Shown here one piece after another: positions 18,015 to 26,379 of a DNA stretch of 64,000 bases. Within the stretch, counting starts at the first letter, position 1, and each line of letters begins with the position of its first letter. A model generated the notes under the pieces. That model saw only the letters and a list, made by a program, of their open reading frames with translations. It did not search any database and was not told the DNA's origin. Origin of the DNA: Terriglobia bacterium. Lineage in GTDB: Bacteria; Acidobacteriota; Thermoanaerobaculia; Thermoanaerobaculales; Thermoanaerobaculaceae. Location of the stretch: NCBI GenBank assembly GCA_020073245.1, contig JAIQFQ010000001.1, positions 666,001 to 730,000 on the forward strand. Reading direction: 5' to 3'. The position numbers and the translations under genes were made by a program.

Positions 18015-18032
18015 GCCGCATCAGGATGCGGC
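18015..18032. promoter_or_regulatory. perfect palindrome in a divergent promoter region
   Basis: GCCGCATC, two bases, then GATGCGGC: a perfect 8-2-8 inverted repeat in the 74-base gap between the CocE-type hydrolase (minus) and dinB (plus). A TACAGT hexamer (18033-18038), a plausible -10 for dinB, abuts its right edge. This is the position of a repressor operator for one or both genes; the regulator is not identifiable. Confidence 0.45.
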
Positions 18033-18058
18033 TACAGTAGAGGTCTCGGGAGGGAACG

Positions 18059-18547
18059 ATGCTGACCTCGATTGCGCAGTTCAGTCAGATCTGGAAGCAC
18101 GAGAGCGAGGCGACCGCCCGCGTCCTGGCGGCGCTCACCGACGCGTCCCTCGTCCAACGCGTCACGTCCCGCGATCGTTCGCTGGGTGAGATCGCGTGGC
18201 ACCTCGCGACCTCGATTCCGGAGATGATGGCCTGGACAGGGGTCAAGTTGGCCGGAGGTGACCATCACGCGCCTCCGCCGGGTTCGGCCGAGGCGATTCG
18301 CGAGGCGTACGTGCAGGCCGCAGCTGCCCTCCTGGAGGAGGTGACCCTGCACTGGACCGACGAGGCGCTCAAGGTCGAGGACGAGATGTACGGGGAGCGT
18401 TGGCCGAGGGGGCTGACCCTGCAGGCCCTCGTCTTCCATGAGATCCACCACCGGGGTGCGATGACGGTGCTGATGCGGCAAGCCGGCCTCTCGGTCCCGG
18501 GGATCTACGGGCCGAACCGCGAGGAGACCGAGAAGATGAAGAGCTGA
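18059..18547 (+). CDS. DinB family protein
   Basis: 162 residues forming the four-helix DinB/YfiT-like metal-binding bundle. Histidines expected for the metal site are seen in EIAWHLATSIPE and FHEIHHRGAMTVLMRQAGL. Members include thiol-dependent S-transferases and other hydrolases; this one is not assignable further. A second DinB gene occurs near 62.9 kb. GGGAGGG precedes the ATG, and the gene is divergent from the CocE-type hydrolase across a short palindrome-bearing region. Confidence 0.85.
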   Translation: MLTSIAQFSQIWKHESEATARVLAALTDASLVQRVTSRDRSLGEIAWHLATSIPEMMAWTGVKLAGGDHHAPPPGSAEAIREAYVQAAAALLEEVTLHWTDEALKVEDEMYGERWPRGLTLQALVFHEIHHRGAMTVLMRQAGLSVPGIYGPNREETEKMKS

Positions 18548-18737
18548 CTGACTCTCTGCCGGTGAGGCCCCTAGCCGAGAGGCAGCATAGAACACAGCAA
18601 ACAGGGTCAGGTGAGATGCGGTTCGTCGCCCTTCGCTCTCTGCTCCTCACCTCCGCGTATCCTCTGGCTGGCGACTTCGGGACCGCTCACCAGTGACTGC
18701 GGCTGTGGTATTTTTCACATCCCTGGAGGGCGCCGCC

Positions 18738-19280
18738 ATGCGCGATGCCGTCGAGAAGCTCTGGCCCGAACTCGAATGGATCAAAGACGATGACCTCCGC
18801 AAGAAGGTCACCGAGACCTGGATCCGAGCGCTGCAGCTCTCACCGTTGACACCCGACGATCTGCGCCAGATCCCGTTCACTCTGCTGGTTCCGAACTGTC
18901 CCGTGACCTTCATGGAGCACAAGCGTTGCGTCGTGCACATCGCGCGGCGGGCCGCCGAGGCGATGAACGAGTTCATGGGGCACGCGCTGCCGGTCGACAT
19001 GGACACCGTCATCGCGGGTGCCATCCTTGCCGACGTCGGCAAGCTCCTCGAGTACGAGAAGGTCGACGGCAAGACCCGGCAGAGCCAGCGCGGCTCGTAC
19101 CTGCGACACCCGTTCACCGGCGTGGCGCTGGCAATCGAGGCGGGCGTGCCGGACCGTGTCTGCCACATCATCGCCGCGCACGCCGACGAGGGGAACCTCG
19201 TCAAGCGCTCGACCGAGGCGTACGTCGTCCACCACGCCGACTTCATGAGCTTCCTGCCGTTCAAGAACATAGCCAAGTGA
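18738..19280 (+). CDS. HD-domain-like protein, HD doublet partly lost
   Basis: 180 residues with the all-helical layout of HD metal-dependent phosphohydrolases: first His block HKRCVVHIARRA, then the position of the HD doublet reading ILADVGKLLEY (Ala98-Asp99 where His-Asp is canonical), then YLRHPFTG, AAHADEG and VHHADFMSF. Losing the His of the HD pair may alter metal binding or make it non-catalytic; other His residues remain. The start at 18738 follows GGAGG; an in-frame GTG at 18693 is less likely. It is the first gene of a plus-strand run with a PrpD-like and an aconitase-like gene. Confidence 0.75.
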   Translation: MRDAVEKLWPELEWIKDDDLRKKVTETWIRALQLSPLTPDDLRQIPFTLLVPNCPVTFMEHKRCVVHIARRAAEAMNEFMGHALPVDMDTVIAGAILADVGKLLEYEKVDGKTRQSQRGSYLRHPFTGVALAIEAGVPDRVCHIIAAHADEGNLVKRSTEAYVVHHADFMSFLPFKNIAK

Positions 19281-19282
19281 CA

Positions 19283-19304
19283 GGGGTCCGGGATCCGGGG
19301 TCCG
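19283..19304. repeat. direct repeat GGGGTCCG flanking GGATCC
   Basis: Two copies of GGGGTCCG (19283-19290 and 19297-19304) separated by GGATCC, in the 70-base spacer between the HD and PrpD-like genes. A related GGGTCCGG occurs in the next spacer just after the PrpD-like stop. Simple intergenic repeat without visible function. Confidence 0.5.
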
Positions 19305-19350
19305 TTCCGCCGCCCACCGTGAAGACATCAAGGCCCCAGAGGGTACGAGA

Positions 19351-20742
19351 ATGACGACCGCAACCAATAACGAGAAGATCACGGCAACGATGGCCCGCTG
19401 GGCCGCCAGCGTGACGTTCGAGGACATCTCGCCCGATGCCCTCCGGGAGGCCAAGCGCTACCTGCTCGATTCGATCGGCTGCGCTCTCGGTGGTTACCTT
19501 CAGCACGATGTGAAGATCGCGCTGAGCGTCTTCGACGAGATCGGCGCCAAGGGACCGGCCACCGTCATCGGCTCGGGCAGGAGGCTGGACATCGTCTCGG
19601 CAGCGCTCCTCAACGCGCTCATGGTGCGCGTGATGGACTACAACGACATCTACTGGAAGCAGGACCCGTCGCACCCGTCCGACATCATCCCGGCCGCGAT
19701 CGCGGCGTGCGAGCGCGCCGGGAACGGCGGCCGCGAGCTCGCGGTCGGAATCTGCATCGGCCACGAGTTCGAGCAGCGCCTGTGCGAGGCGGCGTTCCCC
19801 GGTATCCGCGAGCGCGGCTGGCACCACGCGACGCTCACGGCGTTCGTCTCCCCCGTCGTCGCGGGGCGTGCCCTGCACCTCCCTTGGGAGAAGATCCAGC
19901 ACGCCATCGGCATCGCGGCCAGCCACCACGCAACCCTCGGCGCCGTCACGGCGGGCAAGCTGACCATGATGAAGAACACGGTGGACCCGATGGCGACGCA
20001 AGCCGGCGTGTTAGCCGCCCTGCTGGCGGAGAAGGGGTACACGGGACCCGAGCACGTCATTGACGGCAAGGAGGGGCTCGTCCACTGCTTCGGTCCCGAG
20101 TGGAAGCTCAACATCCTCACTGATGGACTCGGTCAGACGTGGCGAATCACGAGGTGCGGGATGAAGGCGTTCCCGACCGAGGCGTTGACCCACGCACCCA
20201 TCTCCGCGGTACTCGACATCGTCAAGTCCAACGACCTCAAGCCCCGCGACGTCGTCGAGGTTCACATCCGTTCCCTCCACAAGGCCGCCGACATCCTCGC
20301 AGACCCGTCGAAGTACGACCCGCGCAGCAAGGAGACGGCCGACCACTCGCTGCCGTACGTGATCGCCGCTGCCATCGTGGACCGCAACGTGACGCCTGCC
20401 CAGTTCACCGATGCCAAGATCATGGATCCGGTGATCCGCGAGCAGCTCCGCAAGGTGAAGGTGGTGGCCGACCCCGAGGTCGAGAAGCTCTTTCCAGCGC
20501 TGCAGCGCGTCATCGTCAGGCTGACGACCGCCGACGGGCGCACGTTCGACAAGCAGCTCGACTACCCGAAGGGCGACCCTCGCAACCCGCTATCGGACGC
20601 GGAGATCGAGGCGAAATTCGACGCACTGGCCGAGCCCGTGCTGACGAAGGCCGCCAGGGCCCGCGTGAAGGACGCGGTGTGGAACCTCGAGAAGCTCGCC
20701 TCGGTCAGCGAGTTGATGCGGATGCTTAAGGCCAAGAAGTGA
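19351..20742 (+). CDS. MmgE/PrpD family dehydratase
   Basis: 463 residues, full family length. Two-domain MmgE/PrpD fold: an N-terminal helical domain (about 1-270, with LDSIGCALGG, MDYNDIYWKQDPSHPSDIIPAAIA and GIAASHHATLGAVTAGKLTMMKNT) and a smaller C-terminal lid. The family includes 2-methylcitrate dehydratase, aconitate decarboxylase and iminodisuccinate epimerase. Pairing with a downstream aconitase-like gene suits dehydration and rehydration of a tricarboxylate such as 2-methylcitrate or citrate, though no methylcitrate synthase or lyase is nearby, so the name prpD is not given. Confidence 0.9.
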   Translation: MTTATNNEKITATMARWAASVTFEDISPDALREAKRYLLDSIGCALGGYLQHDVKIALSVFDEIGAKGPATVIGSGRRLDIVSAALLNALMVRVMDYNDIYWKQDPSHPSDIIPAAIAACERAGNGGRELAVGICIGHEFEQRLCEAAFPGIRERGWHHATLTAFVSPVVAGRALHLPWEKIQHAIGIAASHHATLGAVTAGKLTMMKNTVDPMATQAGVLAALLAEKGYTGPEHVIDGKEGLVHCFGPEWKLNILTDGLGQTWRITRCGMKAFPTEALTHAPISAVLDIVKSNDLKPRDVVEVHIRSLHKAADILADPSKYDPRSKETADHSLPYVIAAAIVDRNVTPAQFTDAKIMDPVIREQLRKVKVVADPEVEKLFPALQRVIVRLTTADGRTFDKQLDYPKGDPRNPLSDAEIEAKFDALAEPVLTKAARARVKDAVWNLEKLASVSELMRMLKAKK

Positions 20743-20788
20743 CCTGGGTCCGGGGCGCGAGCGCCGAGACCTTGTAGGGAGACACGCG

Positions 20789-22732
20789 ATGGGCCAAACA
20801 ATCGTCGAGAAGATCGCTCAGTCACACATGGCCGAGGGACCGGACCGCCCCCTGCGTGCAGGGGATTTCCTCTCGATCCGGCCGCACCACGTGATGACCC
20901 ACGACAACACCTCGGCCGTGATGTCGAAGTTCAAGGGGATCGGCGCTTCACGCATGGCCGACCCCGGACAGCCGGTGTTCGCGCTCGACCACGACATCCA
21001 GAACACGACGGAGGAGAATCTCGGCAAGTACCGGAAGATCGAGTCCTTCGCCCGAGAGCACGGGGTCGATTTCTACCCCGCCGGCACGGGCATCGGTCAC
21101 CAGATCATGTGCGAGCAGGGGTACGTGGTGCCGGGCTCGTTCGTCGTGGCCTCCGACTCCCACTCCAACATGTACGGCGCGCTCGGCGCGGTCGGCACGC
21201 CGGTCGTTCGCACCGACGCGGCGGCGATCTGGGCGACAGGCACGTTCTGGTGGTCGGTTCCGCGCACCGTGCAGGTCGTCCTCACGGGCAGGCTTCGGCC
21301 CGGAGTGACCGGCAAGGACGTGATCATCACGCTCTGTGGCCTGTACAACAAGGAAGAGGTCCTCAACGCCGCGGTCGAGTTCTCCGGCGAGGGCGTCGCC
21401 TCGCTCTCGATGGACGCTCGCATGGCGATCGCGAACATGTCCACCGAGTGGGGGGCGCTCGTCGGCTGGTTTCCCGTGGACGCAACGACGATCGAATGGC
21501 TCAACGCGCGCCAGCAGCACCTGCAAGCACGAGGAACCGAGAGGTTCGCACCGGAGGACCTCAAACGGTGGGCGACGCGGCCGCCGGCGCCGGACCCCGA
21601 CGCCGCGTACGCGGCCCGCATCGAGTTGGACCTCAGCGAGGTGACACCGCACGTCTCTGGCCCGGACACCGTCTTCGAGATGCAGTCGCTCGCCGAGATC
21701 GCCCCGAAGAAGGTCGCGGTCCAGAAGGCGTATCTGCTCTCGTGCGTCAACTCGCGGGCCGACGACCTCGCGGAGGCCGCCGCGGTGCTCCAACGAGGGA
21801 AGATCGCCCCGACGGTGAAGTTCTACCTCGCGGCCGCCAGCAGGGAGATCCAGGAAGGCGCCGAGCGATCCGGAGTGTGGAAGACGCTCCTCGACGCGGG
21901 CGCCATCGCCCTGCCTCCCGCCTGCGGCGCATGCATCGGCCTCGGCACCGGTTTGCTCGAGCCGGGCGAGGTGGGGATCTCCGCGACCAACCGCAACTTC
22001 AAAGGCCGCATGGGGTCCCGCGACGCCAAGTGCTACCTGGCGAGCCCCGCGGTGGTGGCCGCCTCCGCGGTCGCCGGCTACATCACGGCCCCGCAGGAAT
22101 GGGATCTCGTCGCCCCCGCGAAGCGCTGGACGGCGCTCGCGGAGCCCGCCGCGAAGGCCGAGAAAGTCGAGATCCTCGAAGGGTTCCCGGCGAAACTCAT
22201 CGGCCGCCTCGCGTTCCTTCCGCAGGACAACCTCAACACCGACGGGATCTACGGCAAGGACTACACCTACCGTGAGGACATGACGCGCGAGATGATGGCC
22301 AGGGTCGTCATGGAGAACTACGACCCCGAGTTCGCTGCCCGGGCGCAGGCGGGGGATGTCATCGTCGGCGGGTTCAACTTCGGCACCGGCTCCTCGCGCG
22401 AGCAGGCGGTCACTGCCCTACAGGCGAAGGGGATCCCCCTCGTTATCGCGGGGAGCTTCTCGCAGACCTACCTTCGAAACGCCTTCAATAACGGGTTTCT
22501 TTGCATCGAGACCCCCGCGTTCGTCCGGCACCTGAAGGAAACCTTGGCTGCGGAGATCGCCGGGAAGGTGCGCACGATCATCGCCGGCGACGAGGTCACT
22601 ATCGACTTCACGACCTCGACGCTCTCGTATCGGGGAAGGAGCTTCGCCTTTCCCGCGCTCGGCTCCGTGGCCCAGTCTCTGGTCGTGGCCGGTGGAGTGG
22701 AGAACCTGGTCCGAAAGCAGCTCGCAAAGTAG
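20789..22732 (+). CDS. aconitase superfamily hydro-lyase, fused homoaconitase (Lys4) type
   Basis: 647 residues with the large iron-sulfur domain and the swivel domain fused in one chain. The 4Fe-4S cysteines are Cys319 (LLSCVNSR), Cys379 and Cys382 (ACGACIG). The N-terminal stretches HHVMTHDNTSAV, GVDFYPAGTGIGHQIM and ASDSHSNMYGALGAVGTPVVRTDAAAIWATG closely resemble fungal-type homoaconitase; the swivel domain carries FGTGSSREQA. It would isomerise a 2-hydroxy tricarboxylate through a dehydro intermediate. Since dapF is present, a lysine-pathway role is uncertain; aconitate or methylaconitate hydration with the adjacent PrpD-like enzyme is an alternative. AGGGAG precedes the ATG. Confidence 0.88.
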   Translation: MGQTIVEKIAQSHMAEGPDRPLRAGDFLSIRPHHVMTHDNTSAVMSKFKGIGASRMADPGQPVFALDHDIQNTTEENLGKYRKIESFAREHGVDFYPAGTGIGHQIMCEQGYVVPGSFVVASDSHSNMYGALGAVGTPVVRTDAAAIWATGTFWWSVPRTVQVVLTGRLRPGVTGKDVIITLCGLYNKEEVLNAAVEFSGEGVASLSMDARMAIANMSTEWGALVGWFPVDATTIEWLNARQQHLQARGTERFAPEDLKRWATRPPAPDPDAAYAARIELDLSEVTPHVSGPDTVFEMQSLAEIAPKKVAVQKAYLLSCVNSRADDLAEAAAVLQRGKIAPTVKFYLAAASREIQEGAERSGVWKTLLDAGAIALPPACGACIGLGTGLLEPGEVGISATNRNFKGRMGSRDAKCYLASPAVVAASAVAGYITAPQEWDLVAPAKRWTALAEPAAKAEKVEILEGFPAKLIGRLAFLPQDNLNTDGIYGKDYTYREDMTREMMARVVMENYDPEFAARAQAGDVIVGGFNFGTGSSREQAVTALQAKGIPLVIAGSFSQTYLRNAFNNGFLCIETPAFVRHLKETLAAEIAGKVRTIIAGDEVTIDFTTSTLSYRGRSFAFPALGSVAQSLVVAGGVENLVRKQLAK

Positions 22733-22744
22733 GCGGCGCGGCGC

Positions 22745-24139
22745 TCAGTCGGTGAGCGCCTCCTGTACGACGCTGGAAGGGTGTGCCTTGCCGAACTCGC
22801 CCTCCCAGCGGGCCACGACCACCGTGGCGAGGCAGTTGCCGAGGACGTTGGTCGAGGTGCGCGCCATGTCCATCAACTCGTCGATCCCCAGAATGATGAA
22901 GATCGGCTCGACCGGCAGATGGAAGGAGGCGGCCGTTCCGAGCAGGATGACGAGCGATGCGCGCGGGACGCCCGCCACGCCCTTGCTGGTGAGCATCAAC
23001 GTGAACACCATCAGGAGTTGCTGGCCGAACCCCATGTGAATCCCCGCCGCCTGCGCGACGAACACCGAGGCGAGGGAGAGGTAGAGAGTCGTGCCGTCGA
23101 GGTTGAAGCTGTACCCGGTCGGCATCACGAACGCGACGATCTTGCGGGGCACGCCGATCGCTTCCATGGCCTCCATCGCGCGCGGCAGCGCCGCTTCCGA
23201 GGATGTCGTTGCGAAGGCCAGCGACACAGGTTCGGCGACCGCCGCGATGAACTTCCGGATCGGAACGCGGGCGATGAGCGCAACTGGTAAGAACACGAGC
23301 AGGATGAAGACGATCAGGGCGACGTAGAGCGTCCCGAGAAGCTTGGCGAGGTTCACCAGGATCCCGAGACCCATGTGGCCGACGGTGTACGCGATCGCTG
23401 CGCCCACCCCCACCGGTGCGAACAGCATCACGATGTTGGTGAACTTGAACATCGTCTCGGCGAGGCTCTCCGCGAACGAAAGCAACGGCCTGCGCCTGGC
23501 CTCCGGCAGCATCGCCAAGGCAACCCCGAAAAGGAGCGAGAACACCACGACCTGGAGGACCTCGCCTTCGGCGATCGACTTCGCGATATTCTCCGGGAAG
23601 ACGTGCTGGATGATCTCGGAGGCGCTCTTCTGGACCGCCTTGATCTCCTCGGTCTTCGGCGCCGGAGGCAGGTTGATCCCGCGGCCGGCCTGGGAGAGGT
23701 TGATCGCGGCAAGGCCGATGAACAGCGCGATCGTCGTGACGATCTCGAAATAGACGAGCGCCTTCACGCCCATTCGGCCGACCTGTTTGAGGTCCGAGTG
23801 CCCGGCGACCCCCACAACCAGTGTCGCGAAGAGCAGTGGTGCGATGATCGTCTTGATCATCCGCAGGAAAACCAGGGAGAGGGTCCGCAGGTTGACCGCC
23901 ACCGCAGGCAGGTCGTGGCCGATCTCGGCACCCACCACCATGCTGATCAGGATCCAGGTCGTCAACGACCGGCGTTTGAGGCCATAGGCGACGAGCCCCG
24001 CCACTGCGAGCCAGCGCGAGGCCAGCAGGATCTCCGAGGGAATGCCGAGGAGCCCAGCCCATGTGACGCTGGCGAGCACTGCCGCCAGCGTGAGCGTTGA
24101 GAGCAGGAACAGGACGGTCCCGGTCTTCAGGCGCTGCAT
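22745..24139 (-). CDS. dicarboxylate/amino acid:cation symporter (GltP/DctA type)
   Basis: 464 residues with about eight membrane helices and the two hairpin loops of the DAACS family: the Ser-rich loop FATTSSEAALPRAMEA and the substrate-binding stretch MPTGYSFNLDGTTLY. It imports glutamate, aspartate or C4-dicarboxylates with Na+ or H+. It ends 12 bases from the convergent aconitase-like gene, so supply of a dicarboxylate to that pathway is conceivable. The start at 24139 follows GGAGAG; a longer frame to 24220 lacks support. A palindrome upstream may be its operator. Confidence 0.92.
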   Translation of the reverse strand: MQRLKTGTVLFLLSTLTLAAVLASVTWAGLLGIPSEILLASRWLAVAGLVAYGLKRRSLTTWILISMVVGAEIGHDLPAVAVNLRTLSLVFLRMIKTIIAPLLFATLVVGVAGHSDLKQVGRMGVKALVYFEIVTTIALFIGLAAINLSQAGRGINLPPAPKTEEIKAVQKSASEIIQHVFPENIAKSIAEGEVLQVVVFSLLFGVALAMLPEARRRPLLSFAESLAETMFKFTNIVMLFAPVGVGAAIAYTVGHMGLGILVNLAKLLGTLYVALIVFILLVFLPVALIARVPIRKFIAAVAEPVSLAFATTSSEAALPRAMEAMEAIGVPRKIVAFVMPTGYSFNLDGTTLYLSLASVFVAQAAGIHMGFGQQLLMVFTLMLTSKGVAGVPRASLVILLGTAASFHLPVEPIFIILGIDELMDMARTSTNVLGNCLATVVVARWEGEFGKAHPSSVVQEALTD

Positions 24140-24168
24140 GCGCTCTCCGCCTCCCGCACAGCCCCTCC

Positions 24169-24184
24169 ATACCACGCGTGGCAT
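24169..24184. promoter_or_regulatory. near-perfect palindrome upstream of the symporter gene
   Basis: ATACCACGCGTGGCAT: a 16-base palindrome with a perfect CCACGCGTGG core and one mismatched outer pair, 30 bases upstream of the symporter ATG at 24139. Its position fits an operator. The regulator is unknown. Confidence 0.4.
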
Positions 24185-24225
24185 GGATCCGCGCCAGTCT
24201 AGCGGGAAACCCGACGTCAATCACA

Positions 24226-24256
24226 GCGGTCCGCGCCGAAAAACGTCGCGGACCGC
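24226..24256 (-). terminator. strong hairpin between dapF and the symporter gene
   Basis: A perfect 10-bp stem, GCGGTCCGCG paired with CGCGGACCGC, around an 11-base loop that contains a run of T on the minus strand. It lies 126 bases past the dapF stop and 87 bases before the symporter start. It lacks a following U tract, so it is a candidate intrinsic-like terminator or mRNA-stabilising stem for the dapF transcript rather than a textbook terminator. Confidence 0.4.
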
Positions 24257-24381
24257 CGGCGCCGCGAATCTGTGCGGATCGGACAGCCTCCCCAGGCGTC
24301 TCTGCTCCACCACCACACAGCCCTCGACGACGCCCTCACCCTCCTCGATCCCGACAACCAACCGCGATGGAGACGAGGCTC

Positions 24382-25209
24382 TCAGTTCGGTTCGCCGCCA
24401 AGCAACTCCGGCCGGACCGTCCCTTCCGCGATCCACTCCGCCGGTCCTGAGAACCGCACGGGGCACTCGGGTGGGGGGCCCTCGGGACTGACCGTCAACG
24501 TTCGACCGGAGGCGGTGCGGACGGCCACAGGAGGAGCGACCCATCGCTCGGCGAGGCCCACGAGGGCGGCAGCAACGTCGCCCGAGCCGCACGACAGCGT
24601 CTCGCCCTCGATCCCACGCTCCCACGAGCGCACGGCCAGCTCCCTCGGCCCCGTCACGGCAGCGAAGCTCACATTGGCGCCGCCGGGTGGGAGCTCCTCG
24701 TGCGCCCGCAGCGCAGGCGCGAGCGGCTCGAGGGACCGCCGCCAGAAATCCGGCCACTCGACGCGTACGACGAGATGGGGAACACCCACGACCAGGAACC
24801 GCGCGCGCAGGGGTCCGCCCGGGACCGCCAGCTCTTGCCACGGCCCCACTCCCTCCGGCGCCGGCAGACGCAATGCAACCCGTCCGCCCTCGACGGCTGC
24901 CGGGATCGCGGCATAGCCGGTCTCGAGAACCATCTCCTGCCACCCCCACCGCGCCGCGATGAAGCTCGCCGCACAACGCGTGCCATTTGCGCAGAACACG
25001 GCTTCGGAGCCGTCGCTGTTCCAGTAGACGACGCGCGCGGTCGTATCCGCCGACGGGAGTACCAGGAGCACCCCGTCCGCCCCAATTCCGAGCCGTCGGT
25101 CGCACAGACGCGGAACGAGCGGAGGCAGCGCGCCAGCAAGGTAGGGCTCTGCGCACCCGTCGAAGAGGAGGAAATCGTTGCCTGCCCCGTGCAGCTTGGC
25201 GAATTTCAT
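24382..25209 (-). CDS. dapF: diaminopimelate epimerase
   Basis: 275 residues, normal DapF length. It interconverts LL- and meso-diaminopimelate for lysine and peptidoglycan synthesis. Both catalytic cysteines are visible: Cys73 in FCANGTRC and Cys207 in ETLSCGSG, within the duplicated beta-alpha fold; the N-terminus MKFAKLHGAGNDFLLFDG is characteristic. The ATG at 25209 overlaps the TGA of the upstream lipoprotein gene by four bases (ATGA), so translation is coupled. GTGs or ATGs further upstream are rejected because the conserved beginning is MKFAKLHG. Confidence 0.95.
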   Translation of the reverse strand: MKFAKLHGAGNDFLLFDGCAEPYLAGALPPLVPRLCDRRLGIGADGVLLVLPSADTTARVVYWNSDGSEAVFCANGTRCAASFIAARWGWQEMVLETGYAAIPAAVEGGRVALRLPAPEGVGPWQELAVPGGPLRARFLVVGVPHLVVRVEWPDFWRRSLEPLAPALRAHEELPPGGANVSFAAVTGPRELAVRSWERGIEGETLSCGSGDVAAALVGLAERWVAPPVAVRTASGRTLTVSPEGPPPECPVRFSGPAEWIAEGTVRPELLGGEPN

Positions 25210-26249
25210 GTCCCTGTGCGCACCTTGCAATAGACAGCTTCAGACTGGTTTCCCACTGTGTCCATGGCCTTCACCGCGTACTCGACCTCACCCGGGGGCG
25301 GAGAGGAGTCGGTGTACTCGGTTCCTCTAAACGCTTCCTCCAGGTGCAACCAGACTCCATCGCCCTGGCGCCGGAAAACCTTGTACCTGGCCTTCGGCTC
25401 CGGTGAGGCGTCCCAGCGCAGGCGCACGACCCCGGGTTCGGGAAGGCAAAGGAATGAGGTCACCGCCGACGGTGGATAGATGTCCGGGTACGGAACTTCT
25501 ATCTCGACACTGGGCGGGCTCGCCACCATGTTGAGAGCCGAACGGACGCGGTACCACCACGATTGTCCTTGGTCGGCTTTCGTGTCGAGGAAGGTCGGCT
25601 TGTCGATCCCGACGGGGGACACCGCCTCCCACGCCGCAACCTTCGACCCACGCCGCTCCACAAGGTAGCCCACGCCCGGAACCGCCGTCCACGAGAGTGC
25701 GATGCCAGTCGCTTGCGGGTCGGCGGTCAAATCGGTGGGGGTCGGCGGGACCGGCCGCGGCTGCCAGACCTTGAAGTTCGACAGGGCCGACGGTGTGCCG
25801 TCTCGGCGGCGCGATCGCACGGCATACCAGAGCGTGGGGGGGGTGGTGCCCGGCGGAACCTCGGGCAGTCTCTCGCGGTAACTCAGTTGCCTTCCACGCG
25901 TGGCGGCCTGCAACGAGTCGCCCTCCAGACGGGCGGCCAACTTCCCGCGGGCGAGCATGAGTTGACGGCGTAGGTCTTCTCCCGTCGGTCCGCCGCCGAT
26001 TTGCTCCTGTCCGGGCGACAGCTGAAGACGCCATACCTCCACCTGGGCCAGGTCGCTGAGAGGCCGGCCGCCCCTGGTGAGCTGTGGGTAGGACCACGCC
26101 AGGTAGATGTCGTACCCATCCTGGAAGCCCCACAGATCGATGGTTGTCTCCGGCACCTCGATGATGGGCGGAAGCGGCACTGTCTTCCGCCCGCAACTCG
26201 CGAGCGCCACCATCATGGTTACCAGCACGAGGACCCGCGTGCTCTTCAT
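25206..26249 (-). CDS. lipoprotein with fibronectin III-like domains
   Basis: 347 residues. A lipoprotein signal peptide ends in LASC (Cys19). The rest consists of two or three fibronectin type III-like beta domains; the clearest are PVPPTPTDLTADPQATGIALSWTAVPGVGYLVERRG (about residues 165-200) and YPPSAVTSFLCLPEPGVVRLRWDASPEPKARYKVFRR (about 255-292). It presumably faces the periplasm or outer surface and binds protein or glycan. It overlaps dapF by four bases. Enterobacteria also have a small lipoprotein gene before dapF (yifL), but this protein is much larger and not evidently related. No Shine-Dalgarno precedes the ATG. Confidence 0.85.
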   Translation of the reverse strand: MKSTRVLVLVTMMVALASCGRKTVPLPPIIEVPETTIDLWGFQDGYDIYLAWSYPQLTRGGRPLSDLAQVEVWRLQLSPGQEQIGGGPTGEDLRRQLMLARGKLAARLEGDSLQAATRGRQLSYRERLPEVPPGTTPPTLWYAVRSRRRDGTPSALSNFKVWQPRPVPPTPTDLTADPQATGIALSWTAVPGVGYLVERRGSKVAAWEAVSPVGIDKPTFLDTKADQGQSWWYRVRSALNMVASPPSVEIEVPYPDIYPPSAVTSFLCLPEPGVVRLRWDASPEPKARYKVFRRQGDGVWLHLEEAFRGTEYTDSSPPPGEVEYAVKAMDTVGNQSEAVYCKVRTGT

Positions 26250-26258
26250 CGTTCGCTA

Positions 26259-26264
26259 AGGGTA
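26259..26264 (-). promoter_or_regulatory. -10 element of the lipoprotein-dapF operon
   Basis: TACCCT on the minus strand with an upstream TGC (extended -10), nine bases before the ATG at 26249. The 11-mer TTTGCTACCCT around it recurs exactly before hslV. The short distance suggests a leaderless or nearly leaderless transcript. Confidence 0.45.
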
Positions 26265-26379
26265 GCAAACGGATCTGCCCGCTGCGCCCACTGTCTCGGT
26301 CAGACCGTGCGGGGACCTGGAACTCGATCGGGGAGTACCGGCTCCTCCGCCTCGCGCAAACCGATCCGTGGGCGATCCT

